Origin: a virus
IMG/VR virus record: IMGVR_UViG_3300006921_000214
Coordinates: 1 to 20,829 of that record
Reading direction: 5' to 3' (one strand)
DNA: 20,829 nucleotides
The notes beneath the pieces were generated by a model. That model was not told where the DNA came from and did no database searches. It saw nothing but the letters and a program-made list of their open reading frames with translations. This document shows positions 6,896 through 14,673 of the stretch, piece by piece; the first letter of the stretch is position 1; every line of letters starts with the position of its first letter. A program made the translations under genes and the position numbers.

Positions 6896-7252
6896 ATGCT
6901 TCAAGACACTCATATTCAACAATGGATAAATAAATATGGTGGGGTAACTTCCTACACATACATTGTTTATGGTGCTATTGAACAAAGAGATTTAATGATG
7001 GTTCAACAAGGTTTAATGCTAAGATTAGTTCATCGAGGCTTTGACCATGATATGATATTCATTGAAGAAATAATTGATGAAGAGTTGGCAAGTGCATTAA
7101 ATCAATATAGAGGAACACAGATTAATGTAGTTTTTCCGGGCGATAATAGCGATGCCAGTGAATTAATCACTAATACTATTTCCGAAGGTTTAGATTATTT
7201 AAGACTAAAACATGACTTTATTGGCGTAATGGGGGCTAATGAATATGTATAG
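6896..7252 (+). CDS. Unknown protein, 118 aa
   Basis: The ATG lies 4 bases after the previous stop, with AGGAACAGTGAG upstream as a loose binding site. The sequence is mixed alpha/beta with acidic character (IFIEEIIDEELASALNQ). The segment INVVFPGDNSDASELITNTI resembles a strand-loop-helix, but no P-loop or catalytic motif was found. It overlaps the next gene by 8-14 bases. Function unknown. Confidence 0.68.
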   Translation: MLQDTHIQQWINKYGGVTSYTYIVYGAIEQRDLMMVQQGLMLRLVHRGFDHDMIFIEEIIDEELASALNQYRGTQINVVFPGDNSDASELITNTISEGLDYLRLKHDFIGVMGANEYV

Positions 7253-7643
7253 TAAAGATATGTTAATAGGTATTTTACTATCTTCCGCTAAACCTGAAAT
7301 ACAAATCATAAAAGATTCTAACTCTCAAATAGGATATAGAGTTAGGCTTAAAATTAACTTTAGAGGAAAAGGACAGTATTTAATGGCGATAAGAAGAACC
7401 TTATCTCAGTATAATATAAGTGCATCTTTTTCCACAAGAGAATCGGAAGCAAGGCCACGCCCTATTTTAAGAGTGGGTGGCATTAAAAATATATACAAGT
7501 TATGCGATTTGATTCCATCGGGAATACCTGACCGTAATGATGATTGGACTTCTTTTGCAGAAGCAGTAAATATAGTAGCAAACAATGAGCATTTAACTTT
7601 AGAGGGGTTAGAAAACCTCTTCAGAATAAAGGGATTGATATAG
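7245..7643 (+). CDS. LAGLIDADG-like protein lacking catalytic acids, 132 aa
   Basis: The layout resembles a single-motif LAGLIDADG homing-endonuclease domain. An N-terminal helix MLIGILLSSA (6-15) sits where LAGLIDADG lies, followed by a strand pair (PEIQIIKD, GYRVRLKINF), a helix (QYLMAIRRTLSQYNI), strands (SASFSTRE, PILRVGG), and a C-terminal IYKLCDLIP, FAEAVNIV and LTLEGLENLFRIK, typical of the family end. The two acidic positions of the motif read Leu12 and Ser14, so cleavage would not be expected. It may be a DNA-binding derivative. ATG 7245 was preferred for spacing from GGGGG (7231-7235); ATG 7239 is possible. The family call is by eye only. Confidence 0.48.
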   Translation: MYSKDMLIGILLSSAKPEIQIIKDSNSQIGYRVRLKINFRGKGQYLMAIRRTLSQYNISASFSTRESEARPRPILRVGGIKNIYKLCDLIPSGIPDRNDDWTSFAEAVNIVANNEHLTLEGLENLFRIKGLI

Positions 7644-7644
7644 A

Positions 7645-8499
7645 ATGGGTTTGACCAATTTAAATGATAATAGACCAATACTAATAACAGGAAAAACAGG
7701 AACAGGAAAAACGACAAAAGCAAAACAACTACTACCCAATGCAGTTGTAGTTTATGCTAATGAAATGAATATACAGGACTTAGGTTCTATTCCTAAAGGT
7801 AATGGTATTATAATTGAAGATGTTAATTATAAACCTAAGACTGATTCCATTCTTAATGTTATTAGAAGGTACAGGGGAGCGATTGTATTAACTTCAATCA
7901 ATGAAAAAAATGTTCCCAAGACCATAAAAAATATGTGTCAAATTAAAAGGGCAGGTTCAAAGAATCACATGCTAGATTCTATTAAAGAATTAGCCCCTCA
8001 TAGTGAAGAACCCTTTTCCTTAGAGAAAGATACTTACTCATTAGTGAGTTTCTTTCTTAAAGAAACTGATAGGGACTTAGTATCAGAAGTATTGAAATTC
8101 AATAAGCCTTCTGACACTCAAGTTTTGTCTTGGATTGTTGAGAACATTCACCCCAACAAGATTCTTTTTATTGATGGCGTAGTAAAAAGAAGATGGTCGC
8201 AGAATTACTTTTATGAGATGTTAGCGTATTCTCATGAAGGTAATGTTCGTGGCAGAATAAATATGCCATACAGAGGTACTTATTCTAAAGTGCCTAGACT
8301 TCTAAAGAGAATCGGTATTAGAAATGCCGATACAAGAATCTTTAATCAGATGAAGCAGGATGATGAGTTTGTAAAGTATGCAAAATCTAAATTCAATAAT
8401 GGCGATTGTAGGATTTTATCTTTAGGAGAAAAGAAAAGAAGAAGAAAGACTGAACCTGTTAAGGTTCAGCAGAATAGTTTAGAACAATATATGGAGTGA
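7645..8499 (+). CDS. Reduced RFC large-subunit-like clamp loader ATPase, 284 aa
   Basis: A P-loop ATPase with Walker A GKTGTGKTT (16-24, Lys22), a Walker B-like IIIEDV (55-60) and a sensor-1-like AIVLTSIN (79-86) followed by KTIKNMCQIKRAG, the RFC order. The C-terminal domain has LSWIVENIHP (161-170) and RRWSQNYFYEMLAYSHEG (182-199), matching the 'WIDEN...ADR...YxLWxY' collar region of archaeal RFC large subunits. The tail is basic (KKRRRK, 263-268) and ends QNSLEQYM (276-283), a PIP-box-like clamp-binding motif, as archaeal RfcL proteins also have. The N-terminal EKYRPKT motif is missing and the size is about 60% of a normal RfcL. It lies 250 bases upstream of the RFC small subunit, which supports the call. 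Confidence 0.68.
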   Translation: MGLTNLNDNRPILITGKTGTGKTTKAKQLLPNAVVVYANEMNIQDLGSIPKGNGIIIEDVNYKPKTDSILNVIRRYRGAIVLTSINEKNVPKTIKNMCQIKRAGSKNHMLDSIKELAPHSEEPFSLEKDTYSLVSFFLKETDRDLVSEVLKFNKPSDTQVLSWIVENIHPNKILFIDGVVKRRWSQNYFYEMLAYSHEGNVRGRINMPYRGTYSKVPRLLKRIGIRNADTRIFNQMKQDDEFVKYAKSKFNNGDCRILSLGEKKRRRKTEPVKVQQNSLEQYME

Positions 8500-8504
8500 C
8501 AATA

Positions 8505-8759
8505 ATGGGAGTAAGAACAAATCAATTTATAACAAATATCCAAACCGTACTAGTTGGAAAAACTTTGACTACTAGAGAAGTATTCAATGGAGTTATTGAC
8601 TTAAAATTACATGGCGGTGGAAGAAGAAAGGTAGTACCTACCTTTATGCAAGTCGTAGGGTTATTAACAACTAACCCTGAATTTATACTAGTTAAAGAAG
8701 AACCTCAAACAAGAGGCCGGTCAATAAAATACTGGAGGAATAAAAATGCTATGGACTGA
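8505..8759 (+). CDS. Small winged-helix-like protein, 84 aa
   Basis: ATG at 8505 with GGAGTGA just upstream; an in-frame GTG at 8496 overlapping the previous stop is an alternative. The order fits a winged helix: helix (TREVFNGVIDL), basic turn GGGRRKVVP, helix (TFMQVVGLLTTNP), then a wing (FILVKEEPQTRGRSIKYWRNK). It lies between the two clamp-loader genes and overlaps the start of the second by 14 bases. It could be a regulator or a structural DNA-binding accessory. Confidence 0.6.
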   Translation: MGVRTNQFITNIQTVLVGKTLTTREVFNGVIDLKLHGGGRRKVVPTFMQVVGLLTTNPEFILVKEEPQTRGRSIKYWRNKNAMD

Positions 8760-9660
8760 AAAATATAGACCAAAGACTTTGAGAGATGTTAAAGGACAAG
8801 AACACTTTGTATTAGATGCGGAGTTATGGATAGAAGAAAAGAATATGCCTAATGTATTGCTTTATGGTAATGCTGGTTGTGGTAAAACTGCGGCAGGATT
8901 GGCGTTAGCAAGAACTATGTTAGGTGAATATGCTAAAGATAACTTTGTTGAAGTTAATGCTTCTGATGATAGGCGACTTGAAGTGGTAAGAACCACCATT
9001 AAGAATGTAGCGCAAAGCGGCACTATCGGTGATGTACCATTTAGAATCTGCTTATTAGATGAGATGGATGGTATGACTACTGATGCTCAAAATGCACTAA
9101 AGCGTATTATGGAAAGATATTCTGGTAATATAAGATTCATTATTACTTGTAATGACAAGAGTAAGATAATATACCCCTTGCAAAGTAGGTGTGCAAACTA
9201 CCATTTCAAACCACTGTCTAATGAAGTCATTTTAGAAGTAATCAAAGGAATACTTCAAAAAGAACAAGTAAATGTATTTAGTGACGATGATTTGAGTCGC
9301 CTTATATATGTTTTAGACGGTGACTTGCGTAGGGCAATCACCGAAATACAAGCGGCGAAAGCCTCCGGTAATTCTCTAACGAAACAAATAGAATCTTCAC
9401 TAGAAGAATACGATAAAATACTAATGCTAATACTAAATAAAAATCTAAATGAATCACTAAAGCAACTTCATAATCTTATTTATGAAGGTCGTAGTGTTAA
9501 AGAATTATGTTTAGGACTACACAATGCTGTAATAAACTCAAAAGAATTAGACAATCTAATCAAATTTAAACTACTAAGAACAATAGGAGAAAGCGAATGG
9601 CGTTCCACTACCATGACACCAAAGGTACTAATATCTTGGATGGTAGGACAATTAATATAA
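8746..9660 (+). CDS. rfcS: RFC small subunit, clamp loader AAA+ ATPase, 304 aa
   Basis: Opens and places the sliding clamp on primed DNA with the large subunit. Family motifs in order: WTEKYRPKTL (3-12), Walker A GNAGCGKT (41-48), NASDDR (71-76), Walker B LLDEMDGM (103-110), sensor 1 FIITCND (131-137), arginine-finger SRC (147-149) and sensor 2 GDLRRAI (192-198), then the helical collar. It has 304 residues against about 320 in archaea. All catalytic residues are visible. GGAGGAAT lies about 6 bases before the ATG, and the start overlaps the winged-helix gene. Confidence 0.97.
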   Translation: MLWTEKYRPKTLRDVKGQEHFVLDAELWIEEKNMPNVLLYGNAGCGKTAAGLALARTMLGEYAKDNFVEVNASDDRRLEVVRTTIKNVAQSGTIGDVPFRICLLDEMDGMTTDAQNALKRIMERYSGNIRFIITCNDKSKIIYPLQSRCANYHFKPLSNEVILEVIKGILQKEQVNVFSDDDLSRLIYVLDGDLRRAITEIQAAKASGNSLTKQIESSLEEYDKILMLILNKNLNESLKQLHNLIYEGRSVKELCLGLHNAVINSKELDNLIKFKLLRTIGESEWRSTTMTPKVLISWMVGQLI

Positions 9661-9663
9661 AAT

Positions 9664-9675
9664 AAATGAGGGAAA
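9664..9675 (+). promoter_or_regulatory. Leader AAATGAGGGAAA, copy 1, with AT-rich upstream element
   Basis: The 12-base string just before the SSB-like gene is identical to 10972-10983 before the next gene. It includes the ribosome-binding GAGGG. Immediately upstream, 9648-9663 is AT-rich (TTAATATAAAAT) and could be a TATA-type promoter element, overlapping the RFC small-subunit stop. Promoter function is inference. Confidence 0.35.
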
Positions 9676-9679
9676 AAAT

Positions 9680-10900
9680 ATGAACGAAGAAATGAAAAAT
9701 GAAATAGAGAAATCTGCACAATATATCAATATGAGCGTCGAAGATGCTAAGATTAAGTTCAATGATATTTGTTCAGAAAATGGAATAGAAACGACAGACC
9801 CATTGGCTAAGGGATTGTGGCGCAATTATGTAGCACAAACTCGTAGAGCAAACAAACCAAATAATAGCAATACTTCAAGTGGAAGCAATTCTCTTGTTAA
9901 GAAAGCATTTGGATTCTTTGTTGCTCTGGAAGAACCAAGGGATATGATGTCTTGGAATAGAAATAAGGCTAAAGACGAATACCGCAGAGATGCCGACAAT
10001 GCTCTAACAGAGGGTATTATTGCTAATGCGGAAGAGAATGCTTTAGGCGGTTGGACTATTACCCGCTATTATAAGGGCGACCTGCAACAAAAAGAAGTAA
10101 CAGAAAGACCTGTTACTGCTGAACAGATGGAAGATGGAGTATGGGTTATTCCTCTTGATAGTACCGAAAGGTATCAAAATGGTGGAGAAAACCGTAATCA
10201 TGGTAAGCCACTTCCATTAGAGCAATTTAGACGCAGTGGAGTATTCTTTGGTAGCGTTGACGGTGGAGAAATGAAGAAGTATAACTTCTCATACAAGAAT
10301 CAAGGTGGAGTTGACTTTACTCCTAATACCTATGATTATGTTCACTTTGTAGCAATTCCAAGTGAAGATGGCAATAACCTATATGGCATGACTGAAACTA
10401 CGAAGTTAAGCCTAATTAGAAATGCTGACTTGAATCCCGATAATTCTGATTACAGAAATATGGAACATTATGACTTTGAAGAATGTCTTGCTAATAACTT
10501 TGGCACTCATTTAACACCGCTTGTTGAGATTGATAGAGCGCACATTACTAGGCAAACTTTGCCAGCAAGTGACCGCTTCATCATTACTGATGGTACAGTT
10601 TGTAATATGAATATGATGCCTACTAAGAATGGCAATCGCATTCTAAACCTTACTGATTTAAATGCCGAGTTTGACTATGATAATGATAACAACATGACTA
10701 CTTGTTGGGTTCCTTCTAATGTCGAATTAGACTTTGGTATTGGTTCACAGGTAATTGTAGTTGGTAGGACTTCACAGCGTACTACCGATGTAGGGCCAGA
10801 ACCAGTAACAATTAATGTTTCAGGACTGTATGTTACCCAAAAGAGAGGTTCACCAGTTGAAGTGAACCAACCCGTTGAAACCGATTTTGATTGGTTTTGA
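9680..10900 (+). CDS. Probable ssDNA-binding (RPA/SSB-like) protein, 406 aa
   Basis: A three-part layout. The N-terminal helical segment is residues 1-56. An Asn/Ser/Gly linker follows (59-73). Then comes a long beta-rich body that could hold OB folds (KKAFGFFVALEEPRD, GVFFGSVDGGEMKKYNFSYK, TYDYVHFVAIPS) and a late strand set (GSQVIVVGRTSQRT, TINVSGLYVTQKR). It ends in an acidic/aromatic ETDFDWF, like the protein-recruiting DIPF tip of bacterial SSB. Location between the clamp loader and the recombinase/clamp genes fits a replication SSB. No zinc site was seen. The family was not recognised with certainty, so a different replication protein is possible. Its own leader (GAGGGAAAAAATATG) precedes it. 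Confidence 0.48.
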   Translation: MNEEMKNEIEKSAQYINMSVEDAKIKFNDICSENGIETTDPLAKGLWRNYVAQTRRANKPNNSNTSSGSNSLVKKAFGFFVALEEPRDMMSWNRNKAKDEYRRDADNALTEGIIANAEENALGGWTITRYYKGDLQQKEVTERPVTAEQMEDGVWVIPLDSTERYQNGGENRNHGKPLPLEQFRRSGVFFGSVDGGEMKKYNFSYKNQGGVDFTPNTYDYVHFVAIPSEDGNNLYGMTETTKLSLIRNADLNPDNSDYRNMEHYDFEECLANNFGTHLTPLVEIDRAHITRQTLPASDRFIITDGTVCNMNMMPTKNGNRILNLTDLNAEFDYDNDNNMTTCWVPSNVELDFGIGSQVIVVGRTSQRTTDVGPEPVTINVSGLYVTQKRGSPVEVNQPVETDFDWF

Positions 10901-10986
10901 TATTTAATTAATACCTAAATACCGTGTAAGTGTGGCGGAAATGATGCTCAAATAGGTGCGAAGCCTATCCCAAATGAGGGAAATAT
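10901..10986 (+). promoter_or_regulatory. Only true intergenic region: AT-rich promoter candidate plus hairpin leader
   Basis: Every other junction here has at most about 20 bases, but this one has 86. The first 20 bases are AT-rich, with palindrome TTAATTAA (10904-10911), a candidate promoter. Downstream, ATAGGT (10952-10957) can pair with GCCTAT (10963-10968) around loop GCGAA. Outside it CTCA (10947-10950) can pair with TGAG (10975-10978), which overlaps the GAGGG binding site of the gene at 10987. CCC (10969-10971) could alternatively pair with GGG (10978-10980). The hairpin might therefore gate translation. It could mark a second transcription unit (recombinase, clamp, polymerase). No tRNA shape was found. 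Confidence 0.45.
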
Positions 10987-11253
10987 ATGAATGGAATTAT
11001 AGAAAATAGATTTATGTTTAAGAGTGGGAGTTACATTGTTGATTTAATTAATGTGGACTTCTTGACTTGGAAAGAAAATGCAACCGAGTACGGTACTTAT
11101 TGGCTTAAAATGCACATAGGTTCTAAAGAGGCTAGGTATGTATGTTCTAAACCTGAATTAAAAGTAATTATAGAAGAGTGGACTAGGGTTCATGGTAATA
11201 AAATAGAAATAGGAATAGAAGAATTAGGTGAAGAAAATGAGTTTGACCAGTAA
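10987..11253 (+). CDS. Unknown beta-rich protein, 88 aa
   Basis: ATG with GAGGG upstream. The first half has alternating strands (RFMFKSGSYIVDLINVDFLTW, YGTYWLKMHIGSKEARYVCS), and the second half a helix (ELKVIIEEWTRVHG) and an acidic tail (EELGEENEFDQ). It could be a small OB- or barrel-like fold. The last 17 bases overlap the Sak4-like gene. It is the first gene after the structured leader. Not recognised. Confidence 0.65.
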   Translation: MNGIIENRFMFKSGSYIVDLINVDFLTWKENATEYGTYWLKMHIGSKEARYVCSKPELKVIIEEWTRVHGNKIEIGIEELGEENEFDQ

Positions 11254-12046
11254 ACAAGGAACAGCAAGCAGTATGGATTTTGGGAAGAAACAGGAACAGT
11301 TTAACAGTAGGTTTCAAGAATTAATGGCTAATAAAAGAAAGCAGGTTAATTCAAGATTAGTGTTAGGTGTTTGGGGTCATCCCAAAACAGGAAAGACAGG
11401 AATCGCTTTGGATTTTCCCGATAGACCAATCTATGTTTTAGATTGGGATAAGGGCGTTGAATCAACATGGCGTGAGCATCATGACTCAACAGAAAGAATA
11501 CAGGTATATTGTCCTATTGAAATGAATAAGGATAACATTATTGATATACAAGCAAGTGAAGAAAACTCTCACATGTTTATCAAGTATGTTAGGTCTAAGA
11601 TTGAAGAAGGCGAGAAGCCTATATTCGTTCTTGACGGCGTTGATACTTGGCTTGATTCTTGTATCTTGAAGATTAACCCTAACCCGACTTTAGTTACAAA
11701 GGTTATGCCATTTCAATACGGTGCAAGAAACAAGACCTTCTATCACTTATTGGATTCAATCTATCTTTTAGATTGTGACATAGTTTACATAACTCATGAA
11801 ACTGAAAAGTACCACGACAGTACGCCAATTGGTATGATTGCTAATTGGAAAGATTGGGGCGGTAAGTTAGAACAAGAGATTCATTGTTCAAGAAAGAAGA
11901 TTAAGGGAGAGATACACTACTTGGCTGAATTAGTCGGTAGTCGCACTAATGGTAACTTAGTCGGTAAGACTTGGACTGTTAGACAAGGTACTCCCCCTAA
12001 TATCGTTTGGAATGGTATTCCCGAATTAAGGGAGGGTAAAGTTTGA
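11237..12046 (+). CDS. Sak4-like RecA-fold recombination ATPase (AAA_24 type), 269 aa
   Basis: Walker A GHPKTGKT (47-54) after LVLGVW, then RPIYVLDWDKG, a Walker B IFVLDGVDTW (129-138), and a strand IVYITHE before a C-terminal part with DWGGKLEQEIHCSRKK and LVGSRTNG. This order matches the phage AAA_24/Sak4 group of shortened RecA/Rad51 paralogues that assist single-strand annealing with a viral SSB. The N-terminal 40 residues are polar and basic. It has no extra N-terminal domain such as in RadA. ATG 11237 was preferred because GGTGA lies 5 bases upstream; GTG 11228 is the alternative. It lies near the SSB-like gene, as Sak4 genes often do. Confidence 0.75.
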   Translation: MSLTSKQGTASSMDFGKKQEQFNSRFQELMANKRKQVNSRLVLGVWGHPKTGKTGIALDFPDRPIYVLDWDKGVESTWREHHDSTERIQVYCPIEMNKDNIIDIQASEENSHMFIKYVRSKIEEGEKPIFVLDGVDTWLDSCILKINPNPTLVTKVMPFQYGARNKTFYHLLDSIYLLDCDIVYITHETEKYHDSTPIGMIANWKDWGGKLEQEIHCSRKKIKGEIHYLAELVGSRTNGNLVGKTWTVRQGTPPNIVWNGIPELREGKV

Positions 12047-12810
12047 TATTTAATGTGGAATCAAAATTATTAACAAAGGCTTTAGAGGATATACAAGGTA
12101 AAGGATTGTACTTAGGAGACAAAGGGTTTTCTAATTCCAAACTAAGTCCTTATGTCCTTATGGAATTAGAAGGAAATACATTGAGGCTATGGAATGGTGA
12201 TTCAACCTGCGGCATTACTTTGACTATTGAAGTTACAGGACAAACCAATGGTTCTTTTACAGGTAGTGCTGATACAGTAGTTCCTTATCTAAAGAAGTTT
12301 GATGGAGAAATTACAGTATCTTATAATGACTTCTTGGCTATTAGTGCTGGTACTAAATCAGCATCAATACCTGCGGCAGTTAATCATCCCAATATAGATG
12401 CAATAACTAGGATTAAGCAAATGACAACTGATGTTACATTTGAAGCAATACCTGAAAAACTCTTCACCTTCGGTGCAAAGAAGTTTGAGGGTGCATTTCA
12501 ACTAACTGCTGAATCTTTCAGTGATGCAATTAGCGGTTGTGAATTGGTTAAGAGTGGAGTATATCTTATCAATAGTGGAGATGGTAATGTATCTTTTAGT
12601 AGTGAGAATGGAACGGCTAACGCCTTTTGTGAAACACTGACAGCAATACACAGTGTCGGGGAACCTGCTACATTACAATATAGTGGGCCACTTCATAAGT
12701 TTGTAAAAGACCAGCCTTTAATTAATTTTTATGTACGAGATGACTTCCCGTTATTGATTGTAGGGCCAAATAAGATGGTGGTTAAAGCACCGTTTACTAG
12801 AGGGGATTGA
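12043..12810 (+). CDS. pcn: PCNA-like sliding clamp, 255 aa, TTG start
   Basis: Size (255 aa; PCNA is about 245-260) and pattern fit a DNA clamp of two similar halves. The first half has LSPYVLMELEGNTLRLWN, GSADTVVPYLKKFDGEITVSY and the PCNA-like SAGTKSASIP. The second has a parallel strand set ending INFYVRDDFPLLIVGPNKMVV, the position of the PCNA 'DYPLRL' strand, then KAPF. The interdomain-connector region is near 125-150. The TTG start overlaps the previous TGA, with GGAGGG about 7 bases upstream. The two PIP-box-like tails encoded nearby would bind here. The sequence is divergent but context is strong. Confidence 0.75.
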   Translation: MIFNVESKLLTKALEDIQGKGLYLGDKGFSNSKLSPYVLMELEGNTLRLWNGDSTCGITLTIEVTGQTNGSFTGSADTVVPYLKKFDGEITVSYNDFLAISAGTKSASIPAAVNHPNIDAITRIKQMTTDVTFEAIPEKLFTFGAKKFEGAFQLTAESFSDAISGCELVKSGVYLINSGDGNVSFSSENGTANAFCETLTAIHSVGEPATLQYSGPLHKFVKDQPLINFYVRDDFPLLIVGPNKMVVKAPFTRGD

Positions 12811-14469
12811 ATGATAATTAGTAGGTGTATGGATGGAAAGCATGTATTTAAATCTTGGAGAGAAAATGGAGAAAAGAAGTTTCTAATGGAAGCGTTTAGG
12901 CCATATTTCTATGTTAAAGAAGATGAAAAGGAACATGATAATTATTCACCTAGTAGGTATATCATAAGAAACTTTGAGTACGAAAGAGGTGATTGGGTTA
13001 ATCTAGATAAAGAAAGTCTAAAGAGAGTATATGTGGAAAACTCCTTTGACATCTATTCTGCTAGAAAGATGTTTAGTAAAACATACGAAGCAGATGTACC
13101 TTATACATTTAGATATGCAGTTGATACTATTTCAGAAATGCCTGAATATAAAATGCGTAAATGGTATTGGGATATGGAATGGCAACAAGGCGGAGAATAT
13201 CACGATTGTATTACTACTATTGTAATGTATGATAATTATGATGAAGAATATCATCAATGGGTTTGGTTTCCTGATTGGCCTTCGGATTTTTCTGCAAGAC
13301 AACCGAATAATAAATTCTTTTTTGATAATGAAAAAGACATGATTGAATCTTTCATTAATACAATGATAGACAAAGACCCCGATATGCTAATTGCTTGGTT
13401 CGGTAACTTTGCAGATATACCTAAACTTCTTGAAAGATGCTGTGCGTTAGGAATCAATCCTAACAGGATGTCTCCAATTAACCGCATAGATGGTCTTAAA
13501 AAGAGCAAGGGTGGCTTCAAATACATTAAGGGTGAAAAGGGATTTTCACCTATCGAACAGCCCATAGGGGGTCGCATAACCCTCAACCTAGACCTTGCTT
13601 TTGAGAGACAATGGAATGATTCACAAAGAGGAACATTACCTTCTTTAAGTTTAGATTATGTTTCAGAAATGCTATTAGATAAAAAGAAACTAGTAAGTGA
13701 GAAATTCCCAGACCCTAACGAGTTTTACCGTAGGGCTTGGTTAGAAGATACTGAAACTTATTTGGAATATGCTTTGAAAGATGTTGAATTGATTGTTGAA
13801 ATAGATGAAACTAATTATTGTAGTGAAGCAATTATAGCACTTCAAAGATTATTGAAAGCACCTTTCGATGCTTGTTTTTATGCAAGTCATATGGGTTCAA
13901 TTTACTTTATGCGTAATGCTTGGTGGATAGCACCAACAGGAAACAAAAAGGCTGAAAAAGAATCGTATAAAGGGGCCATGATTTATGACCCGTTAAGCGA
14001 GGACACTAACGGACTACATCTTAATGTGGCGGCGTTTGATTATAGCGGATTGTACCCTAGTATGATGATAGCACGAAACATTTCATTTGAAACCAAATCA
14101 TCTGAACCTACGGAATTTGGAGTTAATATCTTAACACCTAGAGATTTCAGCGAAGTTACTGAAGTGGAGATGCTTTATTACAAGACGGATAAGTTAGGTT
14201 TGTTACCTAAATCTGTTCTAGAGTTAAAGGAACTGCGAAATGAATATAAGCGTCTTATGCGAGAGGCTAGGGAATCGAATAATGATAAAGACTACATTAA
14301 GTGGTATAACAATCAAATGGCAGTAAAACGCCTATCTGCATCTTTTTATGGCATAATCGGATATACTGGTTTTGCTTGGGCTGATGTCGATTTAGCCGCT
14401 TCAATAACTGCAAGCGCAAGAGAAGCAATTAGATTAGCGGCATTTAAAGCAAAGGAGATGAAAATATGA
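12811..14469 (+). CDS. polB: DNA polymerase B, N-terminal half (exonuclease, motifs A and B), 552 aa
   Basis: Replicative polymerase split in two genes; this part has the proofreading domain and most of the palm. Visible: Exo I WDMEW (Asp121, Glu123), Exo II NFADIPKLL (199-207, Asp202), Exo III YALKD (320-324), a YxGG-like YKGA, motif A FDYSGLYPSMM (409-419, catalytic Asp410) and motif B KRLSASFYGIIG (506-517). In motif B the family's conserved Asn reads Ala510. The protein stops after LAASITASAREAIRL, about 10 residues before where motif C should begin. The rest is encoded at 15389. The TGA stop of the clamp abuts the ATG, and the next gene starts within the stop. A 3'-5' exonuclease should be intact. 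Confidence 0.92.
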   Translation: MIISRCMDGKHVFKSWRENGEKKFLMEAFRPYFYVKEDEKEHDNYSPSRYIIRNFEYERGDWVNLDKESLKRVYVENSFDIYSARKMFSKTYEADVPYTFRYAVDTISEMPEYKMRKWYWDMEWQQGGEYHDCITTIVMYDNYDEEYHQWVWFPDWPSDFSARQPNNKFFFDNEKDMIESFINTMIDKDPDMLIAWFGNFADIPKLLERCCALGINPNRMSPINRIDGLKKSKGGFKYIKGEKGFSPIEQPIGGRITLNLDLAFERQWNDSQRGTLPSLSLDYVSEMLLDKKKLVSEKFPDPNEFYRRAWLEDTETYLEYALKDVELIVEIDETNYCSEAIIALQRLLKAPFDACFYASHMGSIYFMRNAWWIAPTGNKKAEKESYKGAMIYDPLSEDTNGLHLNVAAFDYSGLYPSMMIARNISFETKSSEPTEFGVNILTPRDFSEVTEVEMLYYKTDKLGLLPKSVLELKELRNEYKRLMREARESNNDKDYIKWYNNQMAVKRLSASFYGIIGYTGFAWADVDLAASITASAREAIRLAAFKAKEMKI

Positions 14470-14672
14470 ATAAAAGATGTCAAGTATGGACTAACAAAAT
14501 TATAGCAGAAATGAAAGAACCTTTCACTGCTCTTACCATAAGAGAGAAATTAGTAGAACGCCATAAATCAAACTATATTGAAAGTAATACATCAATAGGC
14601 CAATACCTTTCAAGGCATTGTGTATTGATAGGTGTATCTGATTCTAGGCATGTTTATAGGAAATGTGATTAA
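14466..14672 (+). CDS. Small winged-helix-like protein inside split polB, 68 aa
   Basis: ATGA overlap with the first polB gene, with GGAGATG as binding site. The order helix (WTNKIIAEMKEPF), TALTIREKLVER, helix (TSIGQYLSRHCVLIG), short wing (RHVYRKC) fits a winged-helix DNA-binding domain, similar in size to the protein at 8505 but not clearly a copy. First of five small genes between the polymerase halves. Confidence 0.62.
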   Translation: MNKRCQVWTNKIIAEMKEPFTALTIREKLVERHKSNYIESNTSIGQYLSRHCVLIGVSDSRHVYRKCD

Positions 14673-14673
14673 T

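Noticed and set aside
10930-10985. Box C/D guide RNA, because of ATGATG and nearby ATGAGG
   Set aside because: No CTGA box D was found in the right place and no terminal stem encloses it.
10921-10986. tRNA gene in the intergenic gap
   Set aside because: Too short, with no T-loop sequence (GTTCRA) and no cloverleaf pairing.
13254-13586. Minus-strand open frame of 110 codons
   Set aside because: Opposite the exonuclease region of the polymerase; no motif, no binding site, and all neighbours are on the + strand.
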